DNA of 64,000 nt. Source: Brumimicrobium mesophilum (GTDB taxonomy: Bacteria; Bacteroidota; Bacteroidia; Flavobacteriales_D; Crocinitomicaceae). Made by a program: the position numbers and the translations under genes. The stretch spans positions 124,001-188,000 of the forward strand of contig NZ_PVSS01000002.1 of NCBI RefSeq assembly GCF_003025005.1, in the 5' to 3' direction. The notes beneath the pieces are model-generated. The model did not search any database and was not told the origin of the DNA. It saw nothing but the letters and a program-made list of their open reading frames with translations. This document shows positions 52,200 to 61,735 of the stretch, one piece after another. The stretch's first letter is position 1. Every line of letters begins with the position of its first letter.

Positions 52200-53426
52200 T
52201 TAACCTCCAAATACACTCTTCATAATTGCTTCAAATTCAACCAAACTTTTACAAGAATAATACTCCTTATTCCCTTCCTGAGAGATGAAAACATTCACCA
52301 TTCCGGCATTTTTTCCAAATTCCATATCACTCGGCGAGTCTCCCACCATGATGGACTTATGGAATTCAACAGTTGGAAAATCTGCTTTGGCTTTTTCTGC
52401 CATTCCAATGTTTGGCTTTCTTAACTTATTACTTGGACCGGCCAAATCTGGAGCGAAATACACTTCGTCTATGCTTCCTCCGTTTTCTTCTATTCTGGAA
52501 ATAACTTTTTCATGGACTATTTTAAGGTCTTCCTCCGACATTAGTCCTTTGCCAATACCTTGTTGATTAGTAACAATAAATACTTTATGGAAGTATTTGT
52601 ATAATGTTGAGATGGCTTCCAAAGCACCTGGCAAAAATTCTAGTTCATCAAGGTTTTTTACATAGTCATTATCCCGCTTTTTATTAATAACTCCATCTCT
52701 GTCTAAGAATAAAGTCCATGATTTATCTATTTTGAAGAAGGATCCTATTTCTGTTTGTGCTCTTTGAAAGTCAGCCGGAATTCCAATATCGAGAAAGTAG
52801 CCATTCATCAAGAATCCCAGCATTTTTACTTCCTTCACATAGGCTTCGAAATAATCTCTTTCTACTGAGAATTTCTGTGGCCATTTTCTTTCTATAAAAG
52901 TTTTTACATTAAAAATATAGAGTCCAGCGTTGATAATGCCTTCTTTAATGGGTTGTTTTTCAATGAAATTTGTAATTCTTGAATTTGCATCCAAATTTAC
53001 GGTGCCATAACGTTCGAAATCTTTCATTTCTTTCAAAGCCAACGTAACATCTGCTTTATTCTCGATATGAAAATTCAATTGTTTTTTGAGGTCAGTAACA
53101 ACAAGAGAATCTCCATTGGCCACAATTACGTTTTCAGTAGTAGTAAAACGCATCGCATTTTTGATTGCTCCTCCTGTACCTAAAAGTTCTTTTTCAACCG
53201 CATATTGAACACTACAATTCTTGTAAGATTCCTTGAAATGTTTTTGAATTTGCTCAGATTTATACCCTATTGAAAGCACGAATTTATCCACTCCTTGTGC
53301 GATCAATAAATCCATTTGATATTCCAAAAATGGCCTATTCTGTATTAAAGCCATAGACTTCGGCATTTGCTTTGAAACGTCCTTTAAACGTGTTCCAAGT
53401 CCTCCCGCTAAAATAATTGCTTCCAT
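52200..53426 (-). CDS. Fused heptose-1-phosphate nucleotidyltransferase (HddC-like) and GmhB-like phosphatase
   Basis: 408 residues, a two-domain fusion. Residues about 1-225 are a nucleotidyltransferase of the HddC type: AIILAGGLGTRLKDVSKQMPKSM with the GGxGTR-L...PK motif, VANGDSLVV and NAGLYIF. Residues about 230-408 are a HAD phosphatase of the histidinol-phosphatase/GmhB group: FLDRDGVINKK (catalytic DxD), FIVTNQQGIGKGLMS and IMVGDSPSDMEFGKNAG. The Zn-binding cysteines of E. coli GmhB are missing (YFAPDLAGPSNKLRKP instead of the CxH...CxC loop). Together they would remove the 7-phosphate and attach GMP in the GDP-D-glycero-D-manno-heptose route. Confidence 0.88.
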   Translation of the reverse strand: MEAIILAGGLGTRLKDVSKQMPKSMALIQNRPFLEYQMDLLIAQGVDKFVLSIGYKSEQIQKHFKESYKNCSVQYAVEKELLGTGGAIKNAMRFTTTENVIVANGDSLVVTDLKKQLNFHIENKADVTLALKEMKDFERYGTVNLDANSRITNFIEKQPIKEGIINAGLYIFNVKTFIERKWPQKFSVERDYFEAYVKEVKMLGFLMNGYFLDIGIPADFQRAQTEIGSFFKIDKSWTLFLDRDGVINKKRDNDYVKNLDELEFLPGALEAISTLYKYFHKVFIVTNQQGIGKGLMSEEDLKIVHEKVISRIEENGGSIDEVYFAPDLAGPSNKLRKPNIGMAEKAKADFPTVEFHKSIMVGDSPSDMEFGKNAGMVNVFISQEGNKEYYSCKSLVEFEAIMKSVFGG

Positions 53427-53440
53427 AAATCTATTTATTT

Positions 53441-54025
53441 TTAATCTTGTGGAAAAAGTCCTTGTTCAACGATTTCACAAATTGAATGACCAATTAACAT
53501 ATGACATTCTTGAATTCGAGGCGTATTGGTAGATGGAACTTCAATCAGAATATCGCAAAGATCTTTCATCTTTCCACCACCTTCTCCTGTGAAACCTACG
53601 GTTAACATATCCGCTTTCTTGGCTTGAATAAGTGCATTCACCACATTTGTTGAATTTCCGGAAGTAGACAATGCGATTAAAACATCTCCTTTTCGCCCCA
53701 TCGCTTTAATCAAGCGTTCGTAAACAACATCATATGAATAATCGTTTGCTACAGCCGTCATGTAAGAAGTATTCACGTTTAAGGCTTCGGAAAACAGTGG
53801 TGGGCGATCATAATAATATCTTCCAGAAAATTCAGCAGCTAAATGTTGAGCATCGGCAGCTGAACCACCATTTCCACAGAATAAAACTTTACCGTCTTTC
53901 TTGTAGACTTCGATAATTTTACCAGATAAATCAGTGATTTTTGTAAGAATTTCGTCGTCATTAAATAATTTCTGTTTGACTTCTATTGAAGCTTTTAAAT
54001 TCTCTTTTATTGTTGACTTGTCCAT
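53441..54025 (-). CDS. gmhA: Sedoheptulose-7-phosphate isomerase
   Basis: 194 residues, normal length. The SIS domain has LFCGNGGSAADAQHLAAEFSGRY, SYDVVYERLIKAMGRKGDVLIALSTSGNSTNVVNAL and ECHMLIGHSICEIVE, with the catalytic Glu and His residues of GmhA. It makes D-glycero-D-manno-heptose 7-phosphate, the entry to both heptose branches. It overlaps the kinase gene by 19 bp and precedes the fused HddC-GmhB gene by 14 nt. Confidence 0.95.
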   Translation of the reverse strand: MDKSTIKENLKASIEVKQKLFNDDEILTKITDLSGKIIEVYKKDGKVLFCGNGGSAADAQHLAAEFSGRYYYDRPPLFSEALNVNTSYMTAVANDYSYDVVYERLIKAMGRKGDVLIALSTSGNSTNVVNALIQAKKADMLTVGFTGEGGGKMKDLCDILIEVPSTNTPRIQECHMLIGHSICEIVEQGLFPQD

Positions 54026-55035
54026 GATTCTAATCCATTATTTTGAAAGCGATAACGTTGCCATTTCACACCAATTTCTCCCATTGCCTTTATAACATCA
54101 AAACGGCTGTTGAACGGACAATAGAAAATCATAAATCCTCCACCTCCGGCACCAGAAATCTTACCTCCCGTTGCCCCAGCTTTTATTGCGGTGTCATAAA
54201 TTGTATTGATAGCATCGTTAGAAATTCCATTGGCTAATTTCTTTTTATTCTCCCAACTTACTTGTAAAGGTTCTTCAATTTTGGATAAATTTCCTTTCAG
54301 AATTGCTTCCTTCATTTTGAAAGCCTGCTCTTTTAATTGGTGTGAAGCTAAAATTGCATCAGAACCTTTCTTCTCGAAATTGGAACGCTGAACATCAATA
54401 ATACTTGAAGATTCCCTTTGTGTTTCAGTATAAAACAGTAAAAGATGAAACTCTAAATCTCTTAATACTTCAGATTTAATTCTTAGCGGATTTACTACTA
54501 CTCTATTTTCTTCGAAGAATTCCATAAAATTCATTCCACCGAAAGTAGCAGCATATTGATCTTGCTTTCCTCCGGTCATTTCTAAATCCTCACGTTCTAT
54601 TTGAACCGCCAACTGAGCAATATCATATTCTCCCAAAGGTAATCCTAACCATTCAACAAAAGCACCAATGCACGCAACAACTAAAGTTGAAGAAGTTCCT
54701 AATCCTGAACCAGTTGGCACATCCATTGTCGTAATAATTTCACAAGGTAATGGCTTTTTAATAAAGTCCTTAACTATGCGATTATACACACCGATTTGCA
54801 ATTTTAAATCAGAAAACTCCTCTAATTCATCCGTTGCTTTGAACTCATGTTTTACACCATTATTTATGGCATTGATTATTACTTTATCATCTTCTCTCGG
54901 AATAATTACAACTGTTGCATGTAAATCAATGGAGGCATTTAAAACTGCACCACCAAATTCGTCTGAATAGGGCGAAACATCAGTTCCTCCACCTGCAATT
55001 CCGATTCTAAAAGGGGCTTTACTAATATATTTCAT
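54007..55035 (-). CDS. hddA: D-glycero-D-manno-heptose 7-phosphate kinase (HddA-like, GHMP kinase)
   Basis: 342 residues. GHMP motifs are clear: RIGIAGGGTDVSPYSDEFGGAVLNASID at the N terminus, MDVPTGSGLGTSSTLVVA as the phosphate-binding loop, and GATGGKISGAGGGGFMIFY near the C terminus. Among GHMP kinases this pattern fits the alpha-heptose 7-phosphate kinase (HddA), which makes the 1,7-bisphosphate for the GDP-heptose route, and its neighbours are gmhA and the HddC/GmhB fusion. The other branch (HldE, ADP-heptose) is not present. Confidence 0.9.
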   Translation of the reverse strand: MKYISKAPFRIGIAGGGTDVSPYSDEFGGAVLNASIDLHATVVIIPREDDKVIINAINNGVKHEFKATDELEEFSDLKLQIGVYNRIVKDFIKKPLPCEIITTMDVPTGSGLGTSSTLVVACIGAFVEWLGLPLGEYDIAQLAVQIEREDLEMTGGKQDQYAATFGGMNFMEFFEENRVVVNPLRIKSEVLRDLEFHLLLFYTETQRESSSIIDVQRSNFEKKGSDAILASHQLKEQAFKMKEAILKGNLSKIEEPLQVSWENKKKLANGISNDAINTIYDTAIKAGATGGKISGAGGGGFMIFYCPFNSRFDVIKAMGEIGVKWQRYRFQNNGLESWTSQQ

Positions 55036-55046
55036 TGTCCTTAAAG

Positions 55047-56189
55047 TTATTGATTTGATTGAATTTTATCCATTAAAGAGAAAGTATTTTGTACCAAAAT
55101 AGCCCAACTGTATTTCTTTTTCTCTTCAATTATGTGCGCTATCATATTCTGTTGTTGGTCTCCATCGAAGAATTTTAATATCGCTTCAGAAAGCAAAGAT
55201 TTATCTACTGGTACAACATATCCGACTTTTCCATCTGGACACATTTCTTTTAAACCACCGACATCTGTTACGATCATGGGTTTATTGAAATGATAAGCAA
55301 TTTGAGTTACACCACTTTGAGTAGCTGTTTTATAAGGTTGAACAACGACATCCGAAGCACAGAAATAATATTTCACTTCCGAATCTTGTATGAATTGCTC
55401 AACATGTATAATTTTATCTTCCAATTGATATTTTTCAATCAACTCTAAATAAGGAGTTTTATCTGTATAATATTCCCCTGCGATAATCAACTTAATATTC
55501 TTGTCCTTCAATGTTTTTTCTGCGAAGGCTTCCAACAATAAATCGAGTCCTTTATAATCTCGAATCAAACCAAAGAAAAGCATGTATTTGAAATTCGGAT
55601 CTAATTTAAGATGCTTTAGCGCTATCTCCTTACTCACCTCTTCACCGAAATTATCAAAAATCGGGTGAGGAGAAATCAATCTTGGTTTCTGTGTATCAAA
55701 AAACGATAAGTCATCATGAACCTTTTTAGACATAGCAACAAACCCGTCGATAGGCTTTACAAAATATTTGGTGAATTGTTTGTCTCCTATTCGAGATTCA
55801 TGCGGAATAATATTGTCAAGAATTGAAATGACTTTTGAATGTTTATTCTTTTTAATACGATTAAGAATAGTTCCAAAAGCTGGTCCCATAAAAGGAAGCC
55901 AAAATTTACAAATAACAAGATCTGGTTTAGAATTTTTAATTTCATTCCCAACTTTCAACCAATTCAGTGGATTCACGGAATTAACAGCTCGAACAATATT
56001 GAGATTGTAAAGGGGGGCTTCTTCAACGAATTGACTTTTTCCTGGAAATAAAAATTTTGGATATTGTAAACTAAAGGTGTAAATTTTCACTGTGTGTCCT
56101 TTCTCTTCAAATGCTCTTGCCAAACGTTCGTTGTATGCAGCCAAACCACCTCGATAAGGATGTGCAGGACCAATAATTACAATATTCAT
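55047..56189 (-). CDS. Glycosyltransferase family 4 protein
   Basis: 380 residues, GT-B fold. The N-terminal Rossmann domain opens NIVIIGPAHPYRGGLAAYNERLARAFEEKGHTV, and the C-terminal domain has YMLFFGLIRDYKGLDLLLEAF, IIAGEYYTDK, and DVVVQPYKTATQSGVTQIAYHFNKPMIVTDVGGLKE, the E/GxxxE-type nucleotide-sugar site of family GT4. It is probably the transferase that uses GDP-heptose or another nucleotide sugar in a surface polysaccharide, because it heads the heptose operon (11 nt upstream of hddA). Donor and acceptor unknown. Confidence 0.92.
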   Translation of the reverse strand: MNIVIIGPAHPYRGGLAAYNERLARAFEEKGHTVKIYTFSLQYPKFLFPGKSQFVEEAPLYNLNIVRAVNSVNPLNWLKVGNEIKNSKPDLVICKFWLPFMGPAFGTILNRIKKNKHSKVISILDNIIPHESRIGDKQFTKYFVKPIDGFVAMSKKVHDDLSFFDTQKPRLISPHPIFDNFGEEVSKEIALKHLKLDPNFKYMLFFGLIRDYKGLDLLLEAFAEKTLKDKNIKLIIAGEYYTDKTPYLELIEKYQLEDKIIHVEQFIQDSEVKYYFCASDVVVQPYKTATQSGVTQIAYHFNKPMIVTDVGGLKEMCPDGKVGYVVPVDKSLLSEAILKFFDGDQQQNMIAHIIEEKKKYSWAILVQNTFSLMDKIQSNQ

Positions 56190-56434
56190 AGAAATTTAAG
56201 TATACTTATTCATTTATTAATCAAGAGAAATACGCAAGCGCATACTCCATTGACAAACTTCATGATTTTTTTTCAGAAAAGGGCTAAAATAAGCACGAAA
56301 TTAAGCTAGTCATCATCAAAACACACTACTCAAACAAGAATACTCCTTACTCATTTATGAATTATCCCCTAAATCCCATCATAAATCAATGAATATCCTT
56401 AATTTTAGCCCACGAAAAAAAATTATAAAACAAT

Positions 56435-57328
56435 ATGATAAAGAAAGTAGCGGTAATTGGTGCAGGTACAATGGGAAATGGAATTGCTCACGTTTTTGCA
56501 CAGTTTGGGTATGAAGTTTCTATAGTTGATATTTCACAAGATTCACTAGACCGAGGAATGGCTACGATTGAGAAAAATCTTGATCGTATGGTGAGTAAGG
56601 AAAAAATTAGTGCAGATGATAAAGCTGCGACTTTGGGTAGATTAACAACTTTTACTTCAACAGAAGAAGGTGTTAAAACAGCAGATTTAATCGTTGAGGC
56701 AGCAACTGAAAACGAAAGTTTAAAGTACAAAATCTTTGAACAAATTGACAAAGCAGCAAAACCAGAAGCTATTCTTGCAACAAATACTTCTTCTATCTCA
56801 ATTACAAAAATTGCAGCTGTGACTTCTCGTCCGGATAAAGTAATTGGAATGCACTTTATGAATCCAGTTCCGGTAATGAAATTGGTTGAAATTATTCGTG
56901 GTTACTCTACTTCTGATGAAGTAACAGAATTAATCATGGAGACTTCAAAATCATTAAAGAAAATTCCAGTTGAAGTAAACGATTACCCAGGATTCGTAGC
57001 CAACCGTATTTTAATGCCAATGATTAACGAAGCAATCATTACATTAAACGAAGGTGTTGCTGGAGTTGAAGAAATTGACACAGTTATGAAATTAGGTATG
57101 GCTCACCCAATGGGACCATTACAATTAGCTGATTTTATTGGTTTAGATGTTTGTTTGGCAATTATGGAAGTATTGTACAGCGGATTAGGTAATGACAAAT
57201 ACGCTCCTTGCCCACTACTTGTAAACATGGTAGCTGCAGGTAAAAAAGGTGTTAAATCTGGAGAAGGTTTTTATGACTGGAGTCATGGAACGAAGGATTT
57301 AGTAGTTGCAAGCAACTTTAAAAAATAG
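56435..57328 (+). CDS. 3-hydroxyacyl-CoA (3-hydroxybutyryl-CoA) dehydrogenase
   Basis: 297 residues. An N-terminal Rossmann fold reads KKVAVIGAGTMGNGIAHVFAQFGYEVSIVD, and the catalytic part has GMHFMNPVPVMKLVEIIRG (His and Asn) with NDYPGFVANRILMPMINEA and GMAHPMGPLQLADFIGLD. It is the short Hbd/PaaH-type enzyme, NAD-dependent, of fatty acid or butanoate metabolism. It stands alone with a strong terminator downstream. Confidence 0.96.
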   Translation: MIKKVAVIGAGTMGNGIAHVFAQFGYEVSIVDISQDSLDRGMATIEKNLDRMVSKEKISADDKAATLGRLTTFTSTEEGVKTADLIVEAATENESLKYKIFEQIDKAAKPEAILATNTSSISITKIAAVTSRPDKVIGMHFMNPVPVMKLVEIIRGYSTSDEVTELIMETSKSLKKIPVEVNDYPGFVANRILMPMINEAIITLNEGVAGVEEIDTVMKLGMAHPMGPLQLADFIGLDVCLAIMEVLYSGLGNDKYAPCPLLVNMVAAGKKGVKSGEGFYDWSHGTKDLVVASNFKK

Positions 57329-57427
57329 GCTGTATATAAATCTCGTTATCTGCGTTGCACCCTGTTTTTAAAGCAGTCATTGACAAAATCATAATCTGAA
57401 ATTAGATTTTATAAAATAAATCCAATT

Positions 57428-57460
57428 CAAGCACCTTTTAATCGAGGTGCTTGTTTTTTT
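57428..57460 (+). terminator. Terminator of the 3-hydroxyacyl-CoA dehydrogenase gene
   Basis: CAAGCACCT (57428-57436) pairs with AGGTGCTTG (57445-57453), 8-nt loop, followed by T7. Confidence 0.92.
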
Positions 57461-57576
57461 GGTAGATTTTCATCCGTTTACGTTGTGGACGATTGCCAAT
57501 TGTCCCTTCATAATTCTTTATAAATAATTGGAATAAATTTTGTGTAACAAAACCCATCATTAAACGTTATATAATT

Positions 57577-58686
57577 ATGAGATATACTGTTTTACTTTTT
57601 ATCCTTGTATTATTCTCCTCCACTGGTTTTTCTCAGAAGAACGAAACAAAGCTGCGCGAGAAAGAGCAAGAGCTTTCATTGCTACTTAATGAATTGCGTT
57701 CCACAAAAGGAGATGATAAAATAGATGAGCTAAATGCAAAGTTCAAAAAAGAATTCGCTAAAGCTTTAGATATTGATGGAGCTTTTGACTTTCCATTCCT
57801 TTCCTTACGCTCCATTGGAAAAATTCATTCTCAAGATAAATTAGTGCGTGTAATTTCTTGGAATATTCAATATGAAGATTTGTCACACAACTATTTCTCT
57901 TTTATTATGAAGAAAGATGAAAGGAGAGACAAAGTTTACATCACTGAATTACAACGTGTAAAACAACCTTTCAGCATGATTCAAGACGAAAGTGTGACCT
58001 ATGAAAATTGGTATGGAGCCTTGTACTACGAAATTATAGATATTGAACGTAGGAATAGAAAATTCTACACGCTTTTGGGGTATGACGCTAACAATCAAGC
58101 AAGTTCTATAAAATTAATTGATGTTCTTTATTTCACAGGAAGCAAACCAAACTTTGGCTACCCTTTCTTTTCAACAAATGAAGGGCGAGAAAGGCGTGTT
58201 ATTTTTGAGCATTCTAACAAAGCTACGATGTCCTTAAAGTATGATGAACAAAGAGACAAGATAATTTTTGATCATTTAACTCCAGAGTCACCAGGTTTGA
58301 GAGAGTTTCGTTCGCACTACATTCCTGACATGTCTTACGATGCGTTAAGTTGGGATGGAAAGCAATGGGTTTTAGAAGAAGACATTATTGCTATTAACAA
58401 AGAAGAATCAAATAAGGTTAACTTAAAAGCATACGATTCTAAATTGGACTCTGTAGTAACTGTCACTGTAAAAAGAAAATGGATTGCTCCAGAAGGAAAT
58501 GGCGAACATCAAGCAATTACTCCGAGTGATATAGACGGAAAAGAAAAAGGCAGAAAAAAGAAAAGCGAATTTGAATCAGTAAAGCAGTCAGAGAAAAATG
58601 TTGAAGGTGTAAGCTTTTCTAATATTAAGCGCAATAATAAAAAGCGAAAAAATAAAAAAGTTAAGCTTCCAGATGAGAATAAATAA
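57577..58686 (+). CDS. Secreted protein of unknown function
   Basis: 369 residues with a signal peptide (MRYTVLLFILVLFSSTGFSQ). The mature part opens with a short coiled coil (LREKEQELSLLLNELRSTKG), then a beta-rich middle with ISWNIQYEDLSHNYFSF and YNYNYD-like aromatic patterns, and ends in a strongly basic lysine-rich tail (NKKRKNKKVKLPDENK). No recognised family; conserved hypothetical in Flavobacteriales is likely. Stand-alone. Confidence 0.7.
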   Translation: MRYTVLLFILVLFSSTGFSQKNETKLREKEQELSLLLNELRSTKGDDKIDELNAKFKKEFAKALDIDGAFDFPFLSLRSIGKIHSQDKLVRVISWNIQYEDLSHNYFSFIMKKDERRDKVYITELQRVKQPFSMIQDESVTYENWYGALYYEIIDIERRNRKFYTLLGYDANNQASSIKLIDVLYFTGSKPNFGYPFFSTNEGRERRVIFEHSNKATMSLKYDEQRDKIIFDHLTPESPGLREFRSHYIPDMSYDALSWDGKQWVLEEDIIAINKEESNKVNLKAYDSKLDSVVTVTVKRKWIAPEGNGEHQAITPSDIDGKEKGRKKKSEFESVKQSEKNVEGVSFSNIKRNNKKRKNKKVKLPDENK

Positions 58687-58809
58687 TTAAATCTTGTTTT
58701 ATTTTGCTCAATTTTCGATCTTCAATGTTCATAAATTGTGAATTTTCAATTCCCTATCCCCCTACTTGTTTTGCTCAGCGTTCAGGTAGGTAAAATCAAA
58801 TATAATACT

Positions 58810-58817
58810 TATCTTTG
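58810..58817 (+). promoter_or_regulatory. -7 promoter box (TATCTTTG) of the E1 gene
   Basis: TATCTTTG matches the consensus; the ATG at 58838 begins 20 nt further on. No TTG at 19-nt spacing (AGG instead). Confidence 0.6.
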
Positions 58818-58837
58818 CACTCTAAAATTTTAACCTT

Positions 58838-61291
58838 ATGTCAAAAAGCACAGTCCTTAAAGAGGAAACCAATAAAATAGATTTCGAAGGCTTCAAAAAT
58901 GAAGTAATTGCTGATTATGAATTGGCTTGTGTTTCGCGTGAAGCATCTTTATTAGGAAGACGTGAAGTGCTAACTGGAAAAGCGAAATTTGGTATTTTCG
59001 GTGATGGTAAAGAAATCGCACAAATTGCTCTAGCTAAACAATTTAAAGATGGTGATTTTAGATCTGGTTATTACCGTGATCAAACCATCATGATGGCCAT
59101 AGATCAATTAAATGTTCAACAGTATTTCGCTGCTTTATATGCAGAAACTGATGAAACATTAGAACCAGCTTCAGCAGGTCGCCAAATGGGTGGACACTAC
59201 TCTACACGTAACATTGACGAAAATGGTGAATGGAAAAACTTGATGGCTCAGAAAAACAGTTCTGCTGACATCTCTCCTACTGCTGGTCAAATGGCGAGAT
59301 TATTAGGTTTAGCGCAAGCTTCTAAAGTTTACCGTAATCACGACGAATTAAAAAACATAGAAAAATTTAAATCATTTTCAAATGGTGGAAATGAGGTAGC
59401 ATTTGGTACAATTGGTGACGCAAGTACATCTGAAGGTCAATTCTGGGAAGCAATGAATGCTGCCGGAGTTCTTCAAGTACCAATGGTAATGTCAGTTTGG
59501 GATGATGGATACGGAATTTCTGTTTCTAAAAAATTCCAAACGATTAAAGAAAATATATCTGAAGCGTTATCTGGATTCCAAAGAACAGATGAAAAAGTTG
59601 GATTTGAGATATTCAAAACGAAAGGTTGGGATTACCCACATCTTTGTGCAACTTATGAAAAAGCTGTAAAAATTGCTCGTGAAGAGCATATACCAGTTTT
59701 AGTTCACGTTGAAGAAGTGAATCAACCACAAGGTCACTCTACTTCTGGTTCACACGAAAGATATAAAAACCCAGAGCGTTTACAATGGGAAAAAGATTTC
59801 GATGCGATTACAAAATTTAAAGAATTCATTCTTGGATTTAAAGGAGAAAATGGAGAAACTTTAGCAACAGCTGAAGAATTAGAAGCAATTGAAAAAGCAG
59901 CGAAAAAATCTGTTATGGCTCAGAAAAAAGCAGCATGGGCTGACTTTAGAGCTGGAACTGGTGCTGATTTCGATGTGGCCATCCAATTGATGAAAAATGT
60001 AGCGAATGAAAGTCCAAATGGAACTTTCATCAACAAAGAAATTGAAACCTTAGAAAAAGCATTTGAACCAATCAGAAAAGATGTGTTCAATACTTTGAAT
60101 AAAATATTACGTTTGGTTAGAGGAGAAAACGGTACTGCCCGTACTCAATTAATCAATTGGTATAAAGGAAAATTAGCTGAAAATAAAGAACGTTATGGAT
60201 CTCACCTCCACTCTGCTTCTAAATATGCCGTGGAGAATATTGAGGGAATCGCACCAACTTATGATGATGATGCGAAAATGGAAGATGGACGATTAATTTT
60301 ACGTGACAACTTCATGAAGTTATTCGAAAAGCATCCAGAAATCATAACATTTGGAGAGGATACTGGAAAAATTGGTGGTGTAAACCAATCCATGGAAGGT
60401 ATGCAAGAAAAGTTTGGTGAAGTTCGAGTTTCAGATACTGGAATCCGTGAAAACACTATTCTTGGTCAAGGAATTGGAATGGCAATGCGTGGATTACGTC
60501 CAATTGCAGAAATTCAATATTTAGATTACTTATTGTATGCAATTCAGGTCATTTCTGATGATTTAGCCACTTTACAGTACAGAACAAAAGGAGGTCAAAA
60601 AGCGCCAGTAATTATTCGTACACGTGGACACCGTTTAGAGGGAATTTGGCACTCTGGAAGTCCAATGGGAATGATCATTAATGCTGCCCGTGGAGTTCAT
60701 GTTTGTGTTCCAAGAAATATGACACAAGCTGCTGGAATGTACAACACATTAATTGAAGCAGATGAACCTGCCTTGGTAATTGAGCCATTGAACGGTTACC
60801 GTGTGAAAGAAGCAGTTCCAACGAATTTAGGTGAATACAAAATTCAATTGGGTAAAGTGGACATCGTTAAAGAAGGAACAGATTTAACTTTAGTGAGTTA
60901 TGGTTCTACATTTAACCTTGCAGCTGAAGCAGTAAAAGAACTTGAAAAATCAGGAATTAGTGTTGAATTAATTGATGTTCAAACATTGTTACCTTTCGAT
61001 TTAGACCACGAAATTTCTAAATCTTTAGAAAAAACAAGTCGTTTAATGATTGTTGATGAAGACGTTTCAAGTGGAGCTTCGGCTTACATCTTAGATCAAA
61101 TTTTGGTGAAGCAAAAAGCTTATTACTTATTAGACAGCGAACCTGTTACAGTAAGTGCAAACGACCACCGTCCAGCGTATGGAACGGATGGAGATTACTT
61201 CTCTAAACCAAATATTGACGACATTTATGCAGCTGCTTACAAAATTATGAATGAGGCAGATCCAAAAGAGTTTCCTTCTTTTTTGGACTAA
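58838..61291 (+). CDS. Fused 2-oxoacid dehydrogenase E1 (alpha plus beta), thiamine-dependent
   Basis: 817 residues, an E1 alpha (about 1-450) joined to an E1 beta (about 460-817). The alpha part has GHYSTRN and the thiamine-diphosphate motif GDASTSEGQFWEAMNAAGV...WDDGYGIS. The beta part has FGEDTGKIGGVNQSMEGMQEKFGEVRVSDTGIRENTILGQGIGMAMRGLRPIAEIQYLDYLLYAIQ with the catalytic Glu and the HRLEGIWHSGSPM segment. It belongs to the Bacteroidota fused dehydrogenases that act on branched-chain or other 2-oxoacids; the E2 and E3 partners are not in the window. Confidence 0.93.
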   Translation: MSKSTVLKEETNKIDFEGFKNEVIADYELACVSREASLLGRREVLTGKAKFGIFGDGKEIAQIALAKQFKDGDFRSGYYRDQTIMMAIDQLNVQQYFAALYAETDETLEPASAGRQMGGHYSTRNIDENGEWKNLMAQKNSSADISPTAGQMARLLGLAQASKVYRNHDELKNIEKFKSFSNGGNEVAFGTIGDASTSEGQFWEAMNAAGVLQVPMVMSVWDDGYGISVSKKFQTIKENISEALSGFQRTDEKVGFEIFKTKGWDYPHLCATYEKAVKIAREEHIPVLVHVEEVNQPQGHSTSGSHERYKNPERLQWEKDFDAITKFKEFILGFKGENGETLATAEELEAIEKAAKKSVMAQKKAAWADFRAGTGADFDVAIQLMKNVANESPNGTFINKEIETLEKAFEPIRKDVFNTLNKILRLVRGENGTARTQLINWYKGKLAENKERYGSHLHSASKYAVENIEGIAPTYDDDAKMEDGRLILRDNFMKLFEKHPEIITFGEDTGKIGGVNQSMEGMQEKFGEVRVSDTGIRENTILGQGIGMAMRGLRPIAEIQYLDYLLYAIQVISDDLATLQYRTKGGQKAPVIIRTRGHRLEGIWHSGSPMGMIINAARGVHVCVPRNMTQAAGMYNTLIEADEPALVIEPLNGYRVKEAVPTNLGEYKIQLGKVDIVKEGTDLTLVSYGSTFNLAAEAVKELEKSGISVELIDVQTLLPFDLDHEISKSLEKTSRLMIVDEDVSSGASAYILDQILVKQKAYYLLDSEPVTVSANDHRPAYGTDGDYFSKPNIDDIYAAAYKIMNEADPKEFPSFLD

Positions 61292-61318
61292 TAAATAGTT
61301 AAAGAATAAGTTATAATT

Positions 61319-61350
61319 AAGAGCGTTTCGAATGGAACGCTCTTTTTTTT
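61319..61350 (+). terminator. Terminator of the E1 gene
   Basis: AAGAGCGTT (61319-61327) pairs with AACGCTCTT (61336-61344), followed by a T tract. It begins 27 nt after the stop codon. Confidence 0.92.
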
Positions 61351-61410
61351 TGCTTGAATTTTGAGGATAACGCTGAGTATACGGATAAGTTGATTATTAT
61401 ATGAATAATA

Positions 61411-61735
61411 AAGTGGTTGAAACCACTTTTGGATAGAAGTTCGCTTCTATTAGTGAGGAATGGATCCCTCACCAATAGCACGTTCAAAAATAATATCAAT
61501 TATTTATCAGATATTTATCCTTTACATATTTCTATCTGATTTTAAAATTTCATTAATCATAAATAACTATTCGATTCCATTGTTGCGGGATTTATCCCGC
61601 ATTCAATAAATTCAAGCTATACTTTAGCCGTTTCAACGGCTTTAAATATTAAGCTATATTGATTTTGAAAGAGGTTGAAACCACTTTTGGATAGAAGTTC
61701 GCTTCTATTAATGAGGGATAATCCCAAAATTTTCA
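61411..61735. repeat. REP-like cluster of palindromes and a 44-bp direct repeat
   Basis: A 44-bp sequence GGTTGAAACCACTTTTGG... occurs at 61415-61458 and 61673-61716 with one mismatch. Each copy contains a GGTT/AACC palindrome and a perfect TAGAAG-TTCG-CTTCTA hairpin with a UUCG-type loop. Other hairpins in between are GTGAGG/CCTCAC (copy A), TGCGGGA-TTTA-TCCCGCA (about 61584-61601) and AGCCGTT-TC-AACGGCT (about 61626-61641). This mixture of palindromes is what repetitive extragenic palindromic (REP) elements look like; no RAYT transposase gene is in the window. Confidence 0.8.

Noticed and set aside
61411-61735. Possible CRISPR remnant (44-bp repeats)
   Set aside because: Only two copies, 258 bp apart, with internal hairpins of several kinds; REP-like elements explain it better.
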